Positions 10,121-20,472 of a DNA stretch of 64,000 bases are shown piece after piece. The stretch comes from Luteimonas abyssi. Lineage in GTDB: Bacteria > Pseudomonadota > Gammaproteobacteria > Xanthomonadales > Xanthomonadaceae. How positions within the stretch are numbered: position 1 is the stretch's first letter; every line of letters starts with the position of its first letter. Position numbers and translations under genes: made by a program. The stretch is from contig NZ_KQ759763.1 of NCBI RefSeq assembly GCF_001482195.1, positions 2,629,924 to 2,693,923 of the forward strand, read 5' to 3'. Under the pieces are notes generated by a model, which ran no database searches, was not told the DNA's origin, and saw nothing but the letters and a program-made list of their open reading frames with translations.

Positions 10121-10615
10121 TCAGGCCGCCAGCACCTTGTTCCACTCGGTGACGCGGTCGGCCTTGGCGGCCAGCACCGCATCGGCATCGCCCTCGATCT
10201 TGACCGACTTGATCGCATCGCCCTGCTTGACCGCGTCCACGACATCCAGGCCCTCGATGACCTTGCCGAACACGGTGTGCTTGCCGTCCAGCCAGTCGGT
10301 CTTGATGTGGGTGATGAAGAACTGGCTGCCGTTGGTGTTCGGGCCGGCATTGGCCATCGACAGCACGCCGCGCTCGTGGCGCACGCCGTTGTCGGTCTCG
10401 TCCTCAAAGCGGTAGCCCGGGCCACCGCGGCCCGAGCCCTCCGGACAGCCGCCCTGGATCATGAAATCGGCGATCACGCGATGGAAGCCCAGGCCGTCGT
10501 AGAAGCCGCGCTTGGCCAGATTGACGAAATTGGCCACCGTCAACGGCGCCTTGTCGGGAAACAGTTCGACCTTGATCTGGCCGCGGTCGGTATCGAAGAG
10601 GGCGTGGAGCGACAT
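10121..10615 (-). CDS. ppiB: Cytoplasmic peptidyl-prolyl cis-trans isomerase, cyclophilin type
   Basis: 164 residues without a signal peptide, the size of E. coli PpiB. ATG 10615 has AAGGAC about 8 nt upstream. Cyclophilin motifs are in order: [15 protein letters not shown] with the catalytic Arg, GPGYRFEDE, then [22 protein letters not shown]. It accelerates proline isomerisation in folding proteins. A clear terminator follows, so it is a single-gene unit. The region upstream is a long gap shared with the divergent typA. Confidence 0.95.
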   Translation of the reverse strand: MSLHALFDTDRGQIKVELFPDKAPLTVANFVNLAKRGFYDGLGFHRVIADFMIQGGCPEGSGRGGPGYRFEDETDNGVRHERGVLSMANAGPNTNGSQFFITHIKTDWLDGKHTVFGKVIEGLDVVDAVKQGDAIKSVKIEGDADAVLAAKADRVTEWNKVLAA

Positions 10616-11124
10616 GGGCGAAGTCCTTGGATGACGGAAATGTCCTGCAGCACATGCGGGCAGCGGTTGGACGATTCAAGCGGGTCGACTCGCGAGGAAC
10701 GATCCCTGCGCGCGCCGCCGTCCCGCGCCAGCAGCCCGGTCGCGCGGGCTCCGCCCCGAACGGATGTCCGCGTCCCGGGCCAGGCGGCGCGATTCGACCC
10801 GGCCGGCGGGATGGAGGCCATTCAGGCTATTTGGATGGTCTGAAATGGCTGCACCGCAGCGTGCGACGCCTGGGCCTGCTCGCGGCCCGACCGGCTCGAC
10901 GTCTTCCGTGCCGACGGCTCCGGCTGTTATCGCCCTACCCGTGCTTCCGTCTTTTCACCCCACGCCCGCCGGCCGCACCACAGGGCCCGGCACCGGCCGC
11001 CTGAACCCGCACCGCGCCCGGGCGGCCATGCGGCGGCGCAACACGCTATAATCCGGGACTTACCTTGCCCTCAACCGTCGCGCCCTGCCTCATCTCCGGC
11101 GCGCCTTTGCCCGTGCCCGCTCCC
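10616..11124. other. Divergent intergenic region between ppiB and typA
   Basis: About 500 bp with no supportable gene; short open frames here are of GC-driven composition without likeness. It contains a perfect TATAAT at 11047-11052 facing typA (listed separately) and must hold the ppiB promoter, which I could not place. Confidence 0.5.
11047..11052 (+). promoter_or_regulatory. -10 element (TATAAT) of typA
   Basis: A perfect sigma70 -10 hexamer in a very GC-rich context, 78 bp before the typA ATG. No good -35 lies 17-18 bp upstream. Transcription would begin near 11059. Confidence 0.65.
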
Positions 11125-12966
11125 ATGACTGCTTCCCAGCCCATCGAACGCCTGCGCAATATCGCCATCGTCGCCCACGTCGACCATGGTAAGACCACTC
11201 TCGTCGACCAGCTGCTCAAGCAGTCCGGCACCCTGTCCGAGCGTACCGTCCTCGCCGAGCGCGTGATGGACAGCAACGACCAGGAAAAGGAGCGTGGCAT
11301 CACGATTCTGGCCAAGAACACCGCCATCAACTGGCAAGGCAACCGGATCAACATCGTCGACACCCCGGGCCACGCCGATTTCGGCGGCGAGGTCGAGCGC
11401 GTGCTGTCGATGGTCGACTCGGTGCTGATCCTGGTCGACGCCATGGACGGCCCGATGCCGCAGACCCGATTCGTCACCCAGAAAGCCTTTGCGATGGGAT
11501 TCAAGCCGATCGTGGTGGTCAACAAGATCGACCGCCCCGGCGCACGCCCCGACTGGGTGATCGACCAGGTGTTCGACCTGTTCGACAAGCTCGGCGCGAC
11601 CAACGAGCAGCTCGACTTCCCGATCGTCTACGCCTCGGCGCTGCACGGCTACGCCAGCCTGGACGATGCCGCGCGCTCGGGTGACATGACCCCGCTGTAC
11701 GAAGCGATCATGCAGCACGTGGCCGCCCCCGAGGTCGATCCCGAAGGCCCGTTCCAGATGCGCATCAGCCAGCTGGACTACAACAATTTCGTCGGCCTGA
11801 TCGGCATCGGCCGTATCCAGCGCGGCAAGCTGCGCAAGAACATGCCGGTCAGCGTGGTCGATCGCGAAGGCAAGAAGCGTCAGGGCAAGGTGGTGCAGGT
11901 GCTCGGCTTCCTGGGCCTGGAGCGCATCGAGGTCGAGGATGCGCAGGCCGGCGACATCGTCGCCATCGCCGGCGTGCAGGACCTCAGCATCTCCGACACC
12001 GTCTGCGCGCTCGACACGCCCGAGGCGCTGCCGGCACTGACGGTCGACGAGCCGACCATCTCGATGACCTTCCAGGTCAACAACTCGCCGTTCGCCGGCA
12101 GCAAGGAGCACAGCGGCGGCAAATTCATCACCAGCCGCCAGATCCGCGAGCGCCTGGAGCGCGAGACCCTGCACAACGTCGCGCTGAAGGTCGAGGAGAC
12201 CGCCGACGCCGACAAGTTCCTGGTCTCCGGCCGCGGCGAGCTGCACCTGTCGGTGCTGATCGAGAACATGCGCCGCGAAGGCTACGAGCTCGCCGTGTCG
12301 CGTCCCGAGGTCATCATCAAGGAGATCGACGGGCAACTGATGGAGCCGGTCGAGCAGCTCGTGGTCGACGTCGAGGAACAGCACCAGGGCGGCGTCATGG
12401 AGAAGCTGGGCATCCGCAAGGGCCAGCTGAAGAACATGGAGCCCGACGGCAAGGGCCGCGTGCGCCTGGACTACATGATCCCGGCGCGTGGCCTGATCGG
12501 CTTCCAGAACGAGTTCAAGACCCTGACGCAGGGTTCCGGCCTGCTGTTTCACGTCTTCGACCACTACGGCCCGAAGGAAACCGGCGCGATCGCCAAGCGC
12601 AACAACGGCGTGATGATCGCGAACGCCCCGGGCATGACCCCGGCGTACTCGCTCGGCCCGCTGGAAGAGCGCGGCCGCCTGTTCGCCGCCGAAGGCGACA
12701 CCGTGTACGAAGGCCAGCTGGTCGGCATCCACTCCAAGGACAACGACCTCACCGTCAACGTCATCAAGGGCAAGCCGCTGACCAACGTGCGCGCCTCGGG
12801 CAAGGACGATTCGATCAAGCTGACCCCGGCGCTCAAGTACAGCCTGGAGCAGGCCCTGGACTTCATCGAGGACGACGAGCTGGTCGAAGTCACCCCGAAG
12901 GAAATCCGCCTGCGCAAGAAGATGCTGACCGAAAGCGACCGCAAGCGGGCCAGCCGCGCAGCCTGA
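11125..12966 (+). CDS. typA: Ribosome-associated GTPase TypA/BipA
   Basis: 613 residues. ATG 11125 gives the usual N-terminus [20 protein letters not shown]; a TTG at 11065 would add 20 residues without likeness. No Shine-Dalgarno is evident. The GTPase motifs are HVDHGKTT (G1), [14 protein letters not shown] (G3) and NKIDRPGA (G4). Translation-factor domains follow and the unique C-terminal domain ends [20 protein letters not shown]. BipA binds the 70S ribosome at the EF-G site and helps 50S assembly and stress or low-temperature growth. It is transcribed alone from the TATAAT promoter and is followed 76 bp later by thpR. Confidence 0.96.
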   Translation: MTASQPIERLRNIAIVAHVDHGKTTLVDQLLKQSGTLSERTVLAERVMDSNDQEKERGITILAKNTAINWQGNRINIVDTPGHADFGGEVERVLSMVDSVLILVDAMDGPMPQTRFVTQKAFAMGFKPIVVVNKIDRPGARPDWVIDQVFDLFDKLGATNEQLDFPIVYASALHGYASLDDAARSGDMTPLYEAIMQHVAAPEVDPEGPFQMRISQLDYNNFVGLIGIGRIQRGKLRKNMPVSVVDREGKKRQGKVVQVLGFLGLERIEVEDAQAGDIVAIAGVQDLSISDTVCALDTPEALPALTVDEPTISMTFQVNNSPFAGSKEHSGGKFITSRQIRERLERETLHNVALKVEETADADKFLVSGRGELHLSVLIENMRREGYELAVSRPEVIIKEIDGQLMEPVEQLVVDVEEQHQGGVMEKLGIRKGQLKNMEPDGKGRVRLDYMIPARGLIGFQNEFKTLTQGSGLLFHVFDHYGPKETGAIAKRNNGVMIANAPGMTPAYSLGPLEERGRLFAAEGDTVYEGQLVGIHSKDNDLTVNVIKGKPLTNVRASGKDDSIKLTPALKYSLEQALDFIEDDELVEVTPKEIRLRKKMLTESDRKRASRAA

Positions 12967-13042
12967 TGGCGGCGCGGCCTGATGGCCTGATCCGAAGCGT
13001 CGGGTCCGTTCTCTCCGGCCGGACCCGACGCCCGACCCGCGC

Positions 13043-13621
13043 ATGAGCGATTTCGTCGCCTGGATGCCGGAGGGCCCCGCACTCGACGCGCTGGAATCCC
13101 TGTGCGCAGCGGTGCCGTCGGCGTTTCCCGGTCTGCCGCCGCTGCGCTTCCGGGCGCGGGCGCAGTTCCACATGACCCTGCGCTTCCTGGCGGAGGGACT
13201 GCCTGCGGATCCGGCGCCGCTGTACGCGGCGCTGGCCGATGTCGCGGCGCGGACCCCACGGCTCGCGCTCCGGATCGACCGGATCGAAACCTGGCCGGGC
13301 GCCAATGTCCTGGTCGCGCGCACGGCGCCCGACGAGGACCTCTCCACCTTGTTCGCACGTCTCGATGCCGCGGCCCGGGCCTGCGGTCACGCAGGCGAAG
13401 CCCGTCCGCCCTCGCCGCACATCACCCTGGCCTACGCCGCGACGCGCGAACGCCTGCCCGCCCTGCCGACGCGATGGCCGTCGTCCACGCCACTGCCGCT
13501 GCCGATCGCGACCGAGATAGGCAGCATCGCACTGGCGCGTACCGCGCCGGCACGGTACGACACCGTGCACTGGTGGCCGCTGGGCGAATCCGGCGCGCCA
13601 CCCTCGATGCACCTGGACTGA
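13043..13621 (+). CDS. thpR: RNA 2',3'-cyclic phosphodiesterase (2H family)
   Basis: 192 residues of the LigT/ThpR family. The two hallmark motifs are present: FHMTLRFL near residue 45 and PHITLAYA near residue 130, each giving a catalytic H-x-T-L. The enzyme hydrolyses 2',3'-cyclic phosphates on RNA ends to 2'-phosphates and was historically named 2'-5' RNA ligase. It ends at 13621, with the next ATG at 13623, so the two genes are likely cotranscribed. Confidence 0.85.
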   Translation: MSDFVAWMPEGPALDALESLCAAVPSAFPGLPPLRFRARAQFHMTLRFLAEGLPADPAPLYAALADVAARTPRLALRIDRIETWPGANVLVARTAPDEDLSTLFARLDAAARACGHAGEARPPSPHITLAYAATRERLPALPTRWPSSTPLPLPIATEIGSIALARTAPARYDTVHWWPLGESGAPPSMHLD

Positions 13622-13622
13622 C

Positions 13623-14120
13623 ATGGCCGCCATGCCCGCTCCGCCCTCCGCCCCGCCACCGAGATCCTCCGCCGGCGCCCGCAGCGGGCAGTTGCGCGCA
13701 GTGGCCGCGTTCGAGGCCGCAAAAGGCGTCGCGGCATTGCTGAGCGCAGGTGGACTGGGCTGGCTGGGCGTCCCTGCCCTGCAACGCACCGTCGAAACCC
13801 TCGCGCTGCGCCTAGGCATGCCGCTGGACGGCGCTCGGCTCGCCTGGCTCGAACGCATGCTCGACCCGCACACGCTGCATCTGGCGATGGCGATCCTCGC
13901 CTTGTATGCGAGCCTGCGCTTCGTCGAGGCCTGGGGCCTGTGGCGGATGCGCGCATGGGCCTCGTGGCTGGGCTGTATCGGTGCCGCGATCTACCTGCCG
14001 TTCGAGATTCGAGAGTTGATCCGCAGCCCGGGCTGGTTGCCGGCCACGGTGTTCGCGGTCAATCTGGCCATCGTCTGGATCCTCGCCCGTGACCTGCTGC
14101 GCCGCAGACGCGACGACTGA
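13623..14120 (+). CDS. DUF2127 membrane protein
   Basis: 165 residues. After a basic, proline-rich N-terminus, the segment LRAVAAFEAAKGVAALLSAGG begins a DUF2127-type protein with about four membrane helices: around residues 28-48, LAMAILALYASLRFVEAWGL, ASWLGCIGAAIYLPFEIREL and ATVFAVNLAIVWILARDLL. Function is unknown for the family. The start is one base after the thpR stop, which implies coupled expression. It is convergent with the MscS gene. Confidence 0.75.
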   Translation: MAAMPAPPSAPPPRSSAGARSGQLRAVAAFEAAKGVAALLSAGGLGWLGVPALQRTVETLALRLGMPLDGARLAWLERMLDPHTLHLAMAILALYASLRFVEAWGLWRMRAWASWLGCIGAAIYLPFEIRELIRSPGWLPATVFAVNLAIVWILARDLLRRRRDD

Positions 14121-14246
14121 CGCAGGACATCTCGGGACCCGGCGACGGTTCTCGGCAGGGCGCGCCACGCGCCGTCACGAGCACCGCTCCTGCACGTTCC
14201 AGCTCCGTCCGGCACGACCGACCGCAGCGCGCCCACACCACGCCGC

Positions 14247-15326
14247 TCACCCTGCCACGGCCTGCGCGGGCGCCGAGACCAGTTCGGCCTCCACCGTGCT
14301 GCGCGTGCGCGCCAGCGCCTGCGGGTGTGTACGTCGCAGGAAATCCATCATCCCCTCGCGCACCGCGGCACGCAGGTCGTAATCGTCACCGGAGTTGCGC
14401 GCACTCACGAGCAGGCGGACCTTCATCGCCTCGGCGCTCAGATCCTCGACGTGCACCACGCACACCCGACCGTCCCAGCGCTTGTCCGACTCGCAGATTC
14501 GCCGCAGTTCGTCGCGCACCGGCTGCAACGGCGTGCCATGGTCGAGCCACAGGAACACGGGCCCCAGGATCTCCGCGCTGCGGCGGGTCCAGTTCTGGAA
14601 CGGGTTCTCGATGAACCACTGCAGCGGTACCACCAGCCGGCGCTGGTCCCAGATCGCCACCACGACATAGGCGCTGGTGATCTCTTCGACCCGCCCCCAC
14701 TCGCCGTCCACGATCACCACATCGTCGAGCCGGATGGGTTGGGTGATGGCGATCTGCAGGCCGGCGATCAGATTGCCGAAGACTGGCTTGGCCGCGAATC
14801 CGGCCACCACGCCCACCAGGCCCGCCGACGCCAGCAGCGCTGCGCCGACCTGACGGATGGTCGGGAACGTCATCAGGATCAGCGCCAACCCGATCAGGAC
14901 GAAGCCGATCTGGATCGCTCGGCCGATGACCCGGGTCTGGGTCTGCACCCGCCGCGCGTGGAGGTTGTCGGCGACGTCGACCGGGTTGCGGTCCACGATA
15001 CGTTGTTCAACCGCCCCCACCGCGCGCACGAACGCCCAGGTGATGCAGGCCAGGCCCGCGACCCCGACGAAATGCTGGATCCGGTCGATCCACGGCGGCG
15101 GCAGCGGGGTGGTCGCCACCGCCATGCTCAGGAACAGCAGCGGCAATGCCACCGCCGCGGGCACGGCGACCGTGGCGATCACCAGCGCCCAGACCCGTCC
15201 CTGGGCGCGAACCCTCACCCGTCGCGCGGTCAGCAGGAGCACCTGCCGCACCGCCAGGCCGATGGCGAGCGCGGCCACGAGCGGCCAGGCGGTCGCGGCG
15301 AACAGGTTCCAGTCGATGGTCGACAC
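14247..15326 (-). CDS. Small-conductance mechanosensitive channel (MscS family)
   Basis: 359 residues. GTG 15326 is chosen because CGGAG lies about 7 nt before it; the frame is open 15 codons further. There are about four membrane helices, the last two covering the conserved pore region: ALLASAGLVGVVAGFAAK, then PVFGNLIAGLQIAITQPIRL, the MscS signature. The beta-domain follows (VDGEWGRVEEITSAYVVV, WFIENPFQNWTR). The family releases solutes on hypo-osmotic shock through the inner membrane. It is a short-form protein without a large periplasmic domain. No operon partner is evident. Confidence 0.9.
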   Translation of the reverse strand: MSTIDWNLFAATAWPLVAALAIGLAVRQVLLLTARRVRVRAQGRVWALVIATVAVPAAVALPLLFLSMAVATTPLPPPWIDRIQHFVGVAGLACITWAFVRAVGAVEQRIVDRNPVDVADNLHARRVQTQTRVIGRAIQIGFVLIGLALILMTFPTIRQVGAALLASAGLVGVVAGFAAKPVFGNLIAGLQIAITQPIRLDDVVIVDGEWGRVEEITSAYVVVAIWDQRRLVVPLQWFIENPFQNWTRRSAEILGPVFLWLDHGTPLQPVRDELRRICESDKRWDGRVCVVHVEDLSAEAMKVRLLVSARNSGDDYDLRAAVREGMMDFLRRTHPQALARTRSTVEAELVSAPAQAVAG

Positions 15327-15546
15327 AGGGCGTCTCCGGAGCGGGCACGCATCCCATGCTGCACTGCACACCGTCGACGCGAAGTCGATGCATCACATCG
15401 CCGGCACGACGACGCTTTTCATCGAGCGACGAAAGCGCCCTGAACCGAGAGCCAAGCGACGCCACCCTGTCCGGCGTTCCTGCGCCAGGCGCACGCGGGC
15501 CGCCATGCCGGCCTGGGCCGCGTCCGCCGACGCAACCCCGCGTGGA

Positions 15547-16935
15547 CTACCGTGCCGCCGGCGTCAGCGAGACCTGCTTGCGCGCGATCGCCATCGCGAT
15601 TTCCAGCGCCTGCTCGTAATTGAGCCGCGGATCGACGCTGGACCGGTACGCGCGGGTGAGGTCGGCCTCGGTGAGGTCCCGTGCACCGCCGATGCACTCC
15701 GTCACATCCTCGCCGGTCAACTCGAGGTGTACGCCGCCCAGCCGTGTACCGGCTGCCGCATGCAGGTCGAAGGCCTGCTCGATCTCGTTGCGGATCCGCT
15801 CGAACCGTCGCGTCTTGTAGCCATTGCGGGTCGACTCGGTGTTGCCGTGCATCGCATCGCAGATCCACAGGACCCGCCGCCCCTCGCGTTTGACCACATC
15901 GAGCAGCGGCGGCAGCTTTTCGGCGATGTGCGCATCGCCCATCCGGTGGATCAGGCCCAGGCGTCCGGGTTCGTCGTCCGGGTTGAGCAGGTCGATCAGC
16001 CGCATCAGCTGATCCGGCGTCACCGACGGCCCGACCTTGACCGCGACCGGGTTGCGCAGGCCGCGGAAATACTCGGCGTGCGCGCCGTCGAGCGCAGCGG
16101 TCCGCATGCCGATCCACGGGAAGTGGGTGCTGAGGTTGAACCAGCCCCACTGCCTCGGCACCTGCCGGGTGAAGGCTTCCTCGTAGGGCAGCAGCAAGGC
16201 CTCGTGCGACGTATAGAAATCCACGCGGTTGAGGTTGTAGACCTCGGCACCGGAGAGGGTCTCCATGAAGCGCACCGCATCGCCGAGGTTCGCCACCATG
16301 CGGTGGTACTCCTCCGCCAGCGGCGAATGGCCCACCCAGCCGAGATTCCAGTACTCGGGATGATGCAGGTCGGCGAAGCCGCCATCGATCAGCGACCGGG
16401 TGAAATTCATGGTCATCGCCGAACGCGCGTGCGCCTTGAGCATGCGCCGCGGATCCGGTATGCGGTCCTCCGCGGTGAAAGCGGGGCCGTTGACCAGGTC
16501 ACCGCGATAGCTGGGCAGGGTCACACCGTCGCGGGTTTCGGTGTCGGCCGAACGCGGCTTGGCGTACTGACCCGCGAAGCGGCCCACCCGCACCACCGGC
16601 AGGCGCATGCCGTGCACCAGCACCAGACTCATCTGCAACAGCACCTTGAGCCGGTTGGAGATGATGTCCGGGCTGCAGTCGGCGAAGCTCTCGGCGCAGT
16701 CGCCCCCCTGCAACAGGAAGCGTTTGCCCTCCTGGGCCTCGGCCAATTGCTGCTTGAGGGCCAGGATCTCCCAGGAGGTCACCAGCGGCGGCAACGCACC
16801 CAGTTCGTCCTGCACCGAGGCCAGCGCGACGGCGTCCGGATAGACCGGCATCTGCAGCGCCTGGCGCGTGCGCCAGCTGTCCGGCGCCCAGTCGATGGGA
16901 AGCTGCACGGGCTGGAGATGGCGGTCGGACGGCAT
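15547..16935 (-). CDS. 3-deoxy-7-phosphoheptulonate synthase, class II
   Basis: 462 residues of plant/Mycobacterium-type class II DAHP synthase. ATG 16935 (MPSDRHLQP) is chosen: GGAG lies 6 nt before it, inside an alternative upstream GTG reading. The motifs are LQGGDCAESFAD with the metal-binding Cys, RVGRFAGQYAKPRS, DGAHAEYFRGLRNPVAVKVG, LIHRMGD, WICDAMHGNT and GGVHLELTGEDVTECIGG. It condenses PEP and erythrose 4-phosphate, the first step of the shikimate pathway. No other aro gene is adjacent. dsbB lies 48 bp upstream on the same strand. Confidence 0.94.
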   Translation of the reverse strand: MPSDRHLQPVQLPIDWAPDSWRTRQALQMPVYPDAVALASVQDELGALPPLVTSWEILALKQQLAEAQEGKRFLLQGGDCAESFADCSPDIISNRLKVLLQMSLVLVHGMRLPVVRVGRFAGQYAKPRSADTETRDGVTLPSYRGDLVNGPAFTAEDRIPDPRRMLKAHARSAMTMNFTRSLIDGGFADLHHPEYWNLGWVGHSPLAEEYHRMVANLGDAVRFMETLSGAEVYNLNRVDFYTSHEALLLPYEEAFTRQVPRQWGWFNLSTHFPWIGMRTAALDGAHAEYFRGLRNPVAVKVGPSVTPDQLMRLIDLLNPDDEPGRLGLIHRMGDAHIAEKLPPLLDVVKREGRRVLWICDAMHGNTESTRNGYKTRRFERIRNEIEQAFDLHAAAGTRLGGVHLELTGEDVTECIGGARDLTEADLTRAYRSSVDPRLNYEQALEIAMAIARKQVSLTPAAR

Positions 16936-16983
16936 GATGGGCTCCACGAAAGGACGGCCATCATGCCAGAGCGCTGCGGTGCG

Positions 16984-17526
16984 TCAATTTCGTCCGAAAC
17001 TGTCCGACGTCCAGCCGCGCCGCGAGCGACGCCGGAGCCCGGCGTACAGCCCCCACAGCGCCAGCAATACGAACCACACCAGGCTCCAGGCCGGCATCGA
17101 CAGCCCGGCGAATGTCCAGTCGACCAGCCCACAGTCCCCGGAACCACTCATCACCCGTCGGATCAGGTTGGTGGTCGACAAGGTATCGCGGAGAAACTCG
17201 TACGGCGGACCACACGCCGGAATGTCCGGCGGGCTGATCTGCAGCCATGTATGCCGACCGGCGATCGTGATTCCGACCCCAGCCACCGCCAGCGCGAGCA
17301 CAGCCCACACGCGCCGCCACCCGGCCCGGACCGGCGCGAACAGCCCACCCAGCACGAACACGGCCCCGAGGCCGATGAAGGCGAAGCGCTGGAAGATACA
17401 CAGCGGGCAAGGCTCGAGATGCCACTGCAGCTGCGAAAAGATCGCGAAGCCCACGAGCGCGAAACAGATCGCGCCGCCGAGAAGAAACTGGGCCCGGAAC
17501 GACCAGGCGAAGGGATTGATGCGCAT
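16984..17526 (-). CDS. dsbB: Disulfide bond formation protein B
   Basis: 180 residues with four membrane helices. Both redox pairs are visible: the CPLC motif in EPCPLCIFQR after the first helix, and the second periplasmic pair in PACGPPYEF and GSGDCG. DsbB reoxidises DsbA and passes electrons to quinone in the inner membrane. No dsbA is next to it. It is separated from the upstream rplQ by a strong terminator, so it has its own promoter. It precedes the DAHP synthase gene on the same strand. Confidence 0.93.
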   Translation of the reverse strand: MRINPFAWSFRAQFLLGGAICFALVGFAIFSQLQWHLEPCPLCIFQRFAFIGLGAVFVLGGLFAPVRAGWRRVWAVLALAVAGVGITIAGRHTWLQISPPDIPACGPPYEFLRDTLSTTNLIRRVMSGSGDCGLVDWTFAGLSMPAWSLVWFVLLALWGLYAGLRRRSRRGWTSDSFGRN

Positions 17527-17606
17527 CGTTGCCCTGTCAGGATGCTCGCCAGGAACCAGTGCCGCTTGACGAACAACCGCGGCAGGCAGTGCTGGAGCAC
17601 GATAGC

Positions 17607-17632
17607 AAAAAACCCCGGCGTGGGCCGGGGTT
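17607..17632 (-). terminator. Terminator at the end of the alpha operon (after rplQ)
   Basis: Read on the minus strand, AACCCCGG/CCGGGGTT (8 bp, 6-nt loop, 17611-17632) runs into a T-run (17607-17612). It closes the S10-spc-alpha block before dsbB. The opposite reading also has a T-rich end. Confidence 0.9.
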
Positions 17633-17663
17633 CTTCGTTATCGCGGTACGCGCGGCGCGAGGA

Positions 17664-18047
17664 TCAATCCTCGTTGGCAACCGCATCCTGCGGGCGGTCG
17701 ACCAGCTCGACGTACGCCATCGGCGCATTGTCGCCGGCACGGAAGCCGCACTTGAGGATGCGCAGGTAGCCGCCCGGGCGGGCCTGGTAACGCGGGCCCA
17801 GCTCGACGAACAGCTTGCCGACGGCCTCCTTGTCGCGCAGACGCGCGAAGGCGAGACGACGATTGGCGACACCGTCGACCTTGGCCATGGTGATCAGCGG
17901 CTCGGCGACGCGACGCAGTTCCTTGGCCTTGGTCAGCGTGGTCTTGATCAGCTCGTGCTTGAACAGCGACGACGCCATGTTCTTGAACATCGCCTCGCGA
18001 TGCGCACTGGTGCGGTTGAACTTGCGGCCGGCTTTTCTATGACGCAT
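17664..18047 (-). CDS. rplQ: 50S ribosomal protein L17
   Basis: 127 residues. The N-terminus [21 protein letters not shown] is the L17 signature; the C-terminal part includes [26 protein letters not shown]17 binds 23S rRNA near the peptide exit tunnel. It is the last gene of the alpha group, 199 bp after rpoA, with a strong hairpin between them and a terminator after it. Confidence 0.97.
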   Translation of the reverse strand: MRHRKAGRKFNRTSAHREAMFKNMASSLFKHELIKTTLTKAKELRRVAEPLITMAKVDGVANRRLAFARLRDKEAVGKLFVELGPRYQARPGGYLRILKCGFRAGDNAPMAYVELVDRPQDAVANED

Positions 18048-18211
18048 GGAATGATTCCTTCAGATGAATGTTGGGACTGTGTCGTGCGTTGTCGCCGTCC
18101 TGGCGTTGGAACATGGACTGCGGATGGTCCGTACCGGTCTTCCCTGACCGGCGTCCGCGGGCGTCGAGGCCCGTCGGGAGGGTGTTGCGAACAGCGTTGC
18201 CACATACAGCA

Positions 18212-18240
18212 GCGGACCCGGCGAGAAGCGCCGGGTCCGC
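18212..18240 (-). repeat. Perfect 12-bp hairpin between rpoA and rplQ
   Basis: GCGGACCCGGCG (18212-18223) pairs with CGCCGGGTCCGC (18229-18240) around AGAAG. It starts 6 nt after the rpoA stop. No T-run follows, so it is more likely an RNA-stability or processing element than a terminator. Confidence 0.65.
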
Positions 18241-18246
18241 TTCGAA

Positions 18247-19245
18247 TCAACCCAGCATGCCGTGGGCGGACACGCCAGTCGGCGGCCAGTTCTCGAGCTT
18301 CATGCCGAGCGACAGGCCACGCTGCGCGAGCACTTCCTTGATCTCGGTCAGCGACTTCTTGCCCAGGTTCGGCGTCTTGAGCAGCTCGACTTCGGTCTTC
18401 TGGATCAGATCGCCGATGTAGTAGATGCTCTCGGCCTTCAGGCAGTTCGCCGAACGCACGGTCAATTCGAGATCGTCGATCGGACGCAGCAGCAGCGGGT
18501 CGACCCCGGCGGTCTGCTGCTTCGCCGCACCGCGATCGCGGTTGGTGAAGTCGCCGAACACCGACAGCTGATCGGTGAGGATGTCGGCCGCGGTGCGGAC
18601 CGCTTCCTCGGCGTCGATCGTGCCGTTGGTTTCGATATCGAGGACCAGCTTGTCCAGGTCGGTCCGCTGCTCGACGCGGGCGGCCTCGACCTCGTACGCG
18701 ACGCGGCGCACCGGCGAGAACGACGCATCCAGCATCAGACGACCGATGGTGCGGGTCTCTTCGTCCGGACGACGACGGGCAGCGGCCGGCTGGTAACCGA
18801 ACCCACGCTCGATCTTCAGGCGCATGTTGATCGACGCATCCTTGGTCAGATGGCAGATCACATGCTCGCCGTTGAGGATCTCGACGTTATGGTCGGTCTT
18901 GATGTCGGCAGCCGTCACCACGCCCGGGCCGGACTTCGACAGCGCCAGCGTGGCGCTCTCGCCGGTCCCCATACGAATGGCGACATCCTTCAGGTTCAGC
19001 AGGACTTCGAGCACGTCCTCCTGCAGGCCCTCGATCGCGCTGTACTCATGCAGCACGCCGTCGATCTCGACCTCGGTAATCGCGAAACCCGGGATGGACG
19101 ACAGCAGCACGCGGCGCAGGGCATTGCCGAGCGTATGGCCATAGCCACGCTCCAGCGGTTCGATCACGACCTTGGCACGATTGCCGGCGAGACGCTCGAT
19201 CTGAGGAGCGCGCGGGCGCAGGACCTGGTTGGCAGTAACCGTCAT
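18247..19245 (-). CDS. rpoA: RNA polymerase alpha subunit
   Basis: 332 residues. ATG 19245 has AGGAGA upstream. The N-terminal assembly domain shows [20 protein letters not shown], the dimer interface. The C-terminal domain (about 245-332) shows [16 protein letters not shown] and [19 protein letters not shown], which bind UP elements and activators. It assembles the core enzyme with the rpoB and rpoC products. It sits between rpsD and rplQ as in the classical alpha operon, but with unusually long gaps (178 and 201 bp) that carry stable hairpins. Confidence 0.98.
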   Translation of the reverse strand: MTVTANQVLRPRAPQIERLAGNRAKVVIEPLERGYGHTLGNALRRVLLSSIPGFAITEVEIDGVLHEYSAIEGLQEDVLEVLLNLKDVAIRMGTGESATLALSKSGPGVVTAADIKTDHNVEILNGEHVICHLTKDASINMRLKIERGFGYQPAAARRRPDEETRTIGRLMLDASFSPVRRVAYEVEAARVEQRTDLDKLVLDIETNGTIDAEEAVRTAADILTDQLSVFGDFTNRDRGAAKQQTAGVDPLLLRPIDDLELTVRSANCLKAESIYYIGDLIQKTEVELLKTPNLGKKSLTEIKEVLAQRGLSLGMKLENWPPTGVSAHGMLG

Positions 19246-19303
19246 TTGATAGCTTCTCCTGCGGTGCCCGCATCGCGTCGGCGACACGGACGAGGCTCTT
19301 GGA

Positions 19304-19395
19304 GCCCCCTTTCGACGAGGGGGCGGCCGACGCTTGAAGGCGCCGGCCGGGTTGGGGGATTGCATCGCACCGGGCGGCGTAGACGCCGCCGGTGC
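19304..19395 (-). repeat. Hairpins between rpsD and rpoA
   Basis: Two clear stems: GCCCCCT (19304-19310) with AGGGGGC (19318-19324), and a 12-bp stem with one bulge at 19367-19395 around a 4-nt loop (arms GCGGCG/CGCCGC at the top). No T-run follows either on the coding strand. They make a structured intercistronic spacer ahead of rpoA. Confidence 0.55.
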
Positions 19396-19423
19396 CAGAG
19401 ACCGCGCGGGTCCCGCTTGCCGC

Positions 19424-20056
19424 TTACTTCGAGTAGAGCTCGACGATCAGCGCTTCGTTGATGTCCGACGGCAGGTCGCCACGGGCCGGAACGGCCTTGA
19501 ACACACCGGCGAACTTGCCGGAGTCCACCTCGACCCAGGACGGCGACAGATCCATCTGCGACGAGACCTCCAGGGCCTCCTTCACGCGCAGCTGCTTCTG
19601 GGCCTTCTCGGACAGCGCGATCGCGTCGCCCGCCTTGACCTGGTAGGACGGCAGATTGACCGGCTTGCCGTTGACTGTGACGCCACGGTGCGACACCAAC
19701 TGGCGGGCGGCCGGACGGGTGACCGCGAAACCCATGCGGTAGACGACGTTGTCCAGGCGGGTTTCCAGCAACTGCAGCAGGTTCTCGCCGGTGTTGCCCT
19801 TCTTGGTCGAGGCCTTCTTGTAGTAGTTGCGGAACTGCCGCTCCAGCAGGCCGTAGATGCGCTTGACCTTCTGCTTCTCGCGCAGCTGGGTGGCGTAGTC
19901 GGACAGCTTGCCCTTGCGGGTGTTGGTCGCGCCGTGCTGGCCGGGCTTCTGCTCCAGCTTGCACTTGGAATCCAACGCACGCGTCGGGCTCTTGAGCGAC
20001 AGATCGACGCCTTCGCGGCGCGCGAGCTTACAGGTAGGACCGATATAACGAGCCAT
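19424..20056 (-). CDS. rpsD: 30S ribosomal protein S4
   Basis: 210 residues. It starts [20 protein letters not shown] and contains the S4 RNA-binding domain [28 protein letters not shown]4 is a primary 16S rRNA binder that nucleates the 30S body and represses the alpha operon in E. coli. It lies 14 bp after rpsK and is followed by a long structured gap before rpoA. Confidence 0.98.
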   Translation of the reverse strand: MARYIGPTCKLARREGVDLSLKSPTRALDSKCKLEQKPGQHGATNTRKGKLSDYATQLREKQKVKRIYGLLERQFRNYYKKASTKKGNTGENLLQLLETRLDNVVYRMGFAVTRPAARQLVSHRGVTVNGKPVNLPSYQVKAGDAIALSEKAQKQLRVKEALEVSSQMDLSPSWVEVDSGKFAGVFKAVPARGDLPSDINEALIVELYSK

Positions 20057-20070
20057 TTCTTATCGCTCCT

Positions 20071-20463
20071 TTAGACGCGACGCTTCTTCGGCGGACGGCA
20101 CCCGTTGTGCGGGATCGGCGTCACGTCGATGATGTTGGTGATCTTGTAGCCCACGTTGTTCAACGAACGAACAGCGGACTCACGTCCCGGACCCGGGCCC
20201 TTGATGCGCACTTCCAGCGACTTCACGCCGTAGTCGAGCGCGGCCTTGCCGGCCTTCTCGGCCGCCACCTGGGCAGCGAACGGGGTCGACTTGCGCGAAC
20301 CGCGGAAACCCGCGCCACCCGAGGTCGCCCACGAGAGCGCGTTGCCCTGGCGGTCGGTGATGGTCACGATGGTGTTGTTGAAAGAAGCGTGGACGTGGGC
20401 GACGCCATCGGTGATGACGCGCTTGATCTTCTTCTTGGTCTTGTTAGCTGCCGGCTTTGCCAT
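20071..20463 (-). CDS. rpsK: 30S ribosomal protein S11
   Basis: 130 residues. [21 protein letters not shown] and the conserved [13 protein letters not shown] stretch identify S11, and the C-terminus [15 protein letters not shown] is typical. S11 shapes the 30S platform near the E-site and the anti-Shine-Dalgarno helix. It is 9 bp from rpsM and 14 bp from rpsD, so one transcript. Confidence 0.98.
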   Translation of the reverse strand: MAKPAANKTKKKIKRVITDGVAHVHASFNNTIVTITDRQGNALSWATSGGAGFRGSRKSTPFAAQVAAEKAGKAALDYGVKSLEVRIKGPGPGRESAVRSLNNVGYKITNIIDVTPIPHNGCRPPKKRRV

Positions 20464-20472
20464 ATCGATTCC

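Noticed and set aside
10616-11064. Short frames in the ppiB-typA gap as possible small genes
   Set aside because: No ribosome site, no hydrophobic or conserved segment, random GC-rich composition.
11071-13347. Long minus-strand open frame opposite typA
   Set aside because: It mirrors typA codon use and has no motif. typA is clear on the other strand.
14857-17769. A 970-codon plus-strand frame opposite mscS, DAHP synthase and dsbB
   Set aside because: No likeness, composition typical of antisense frames, and three well-supported genes lie opposite.
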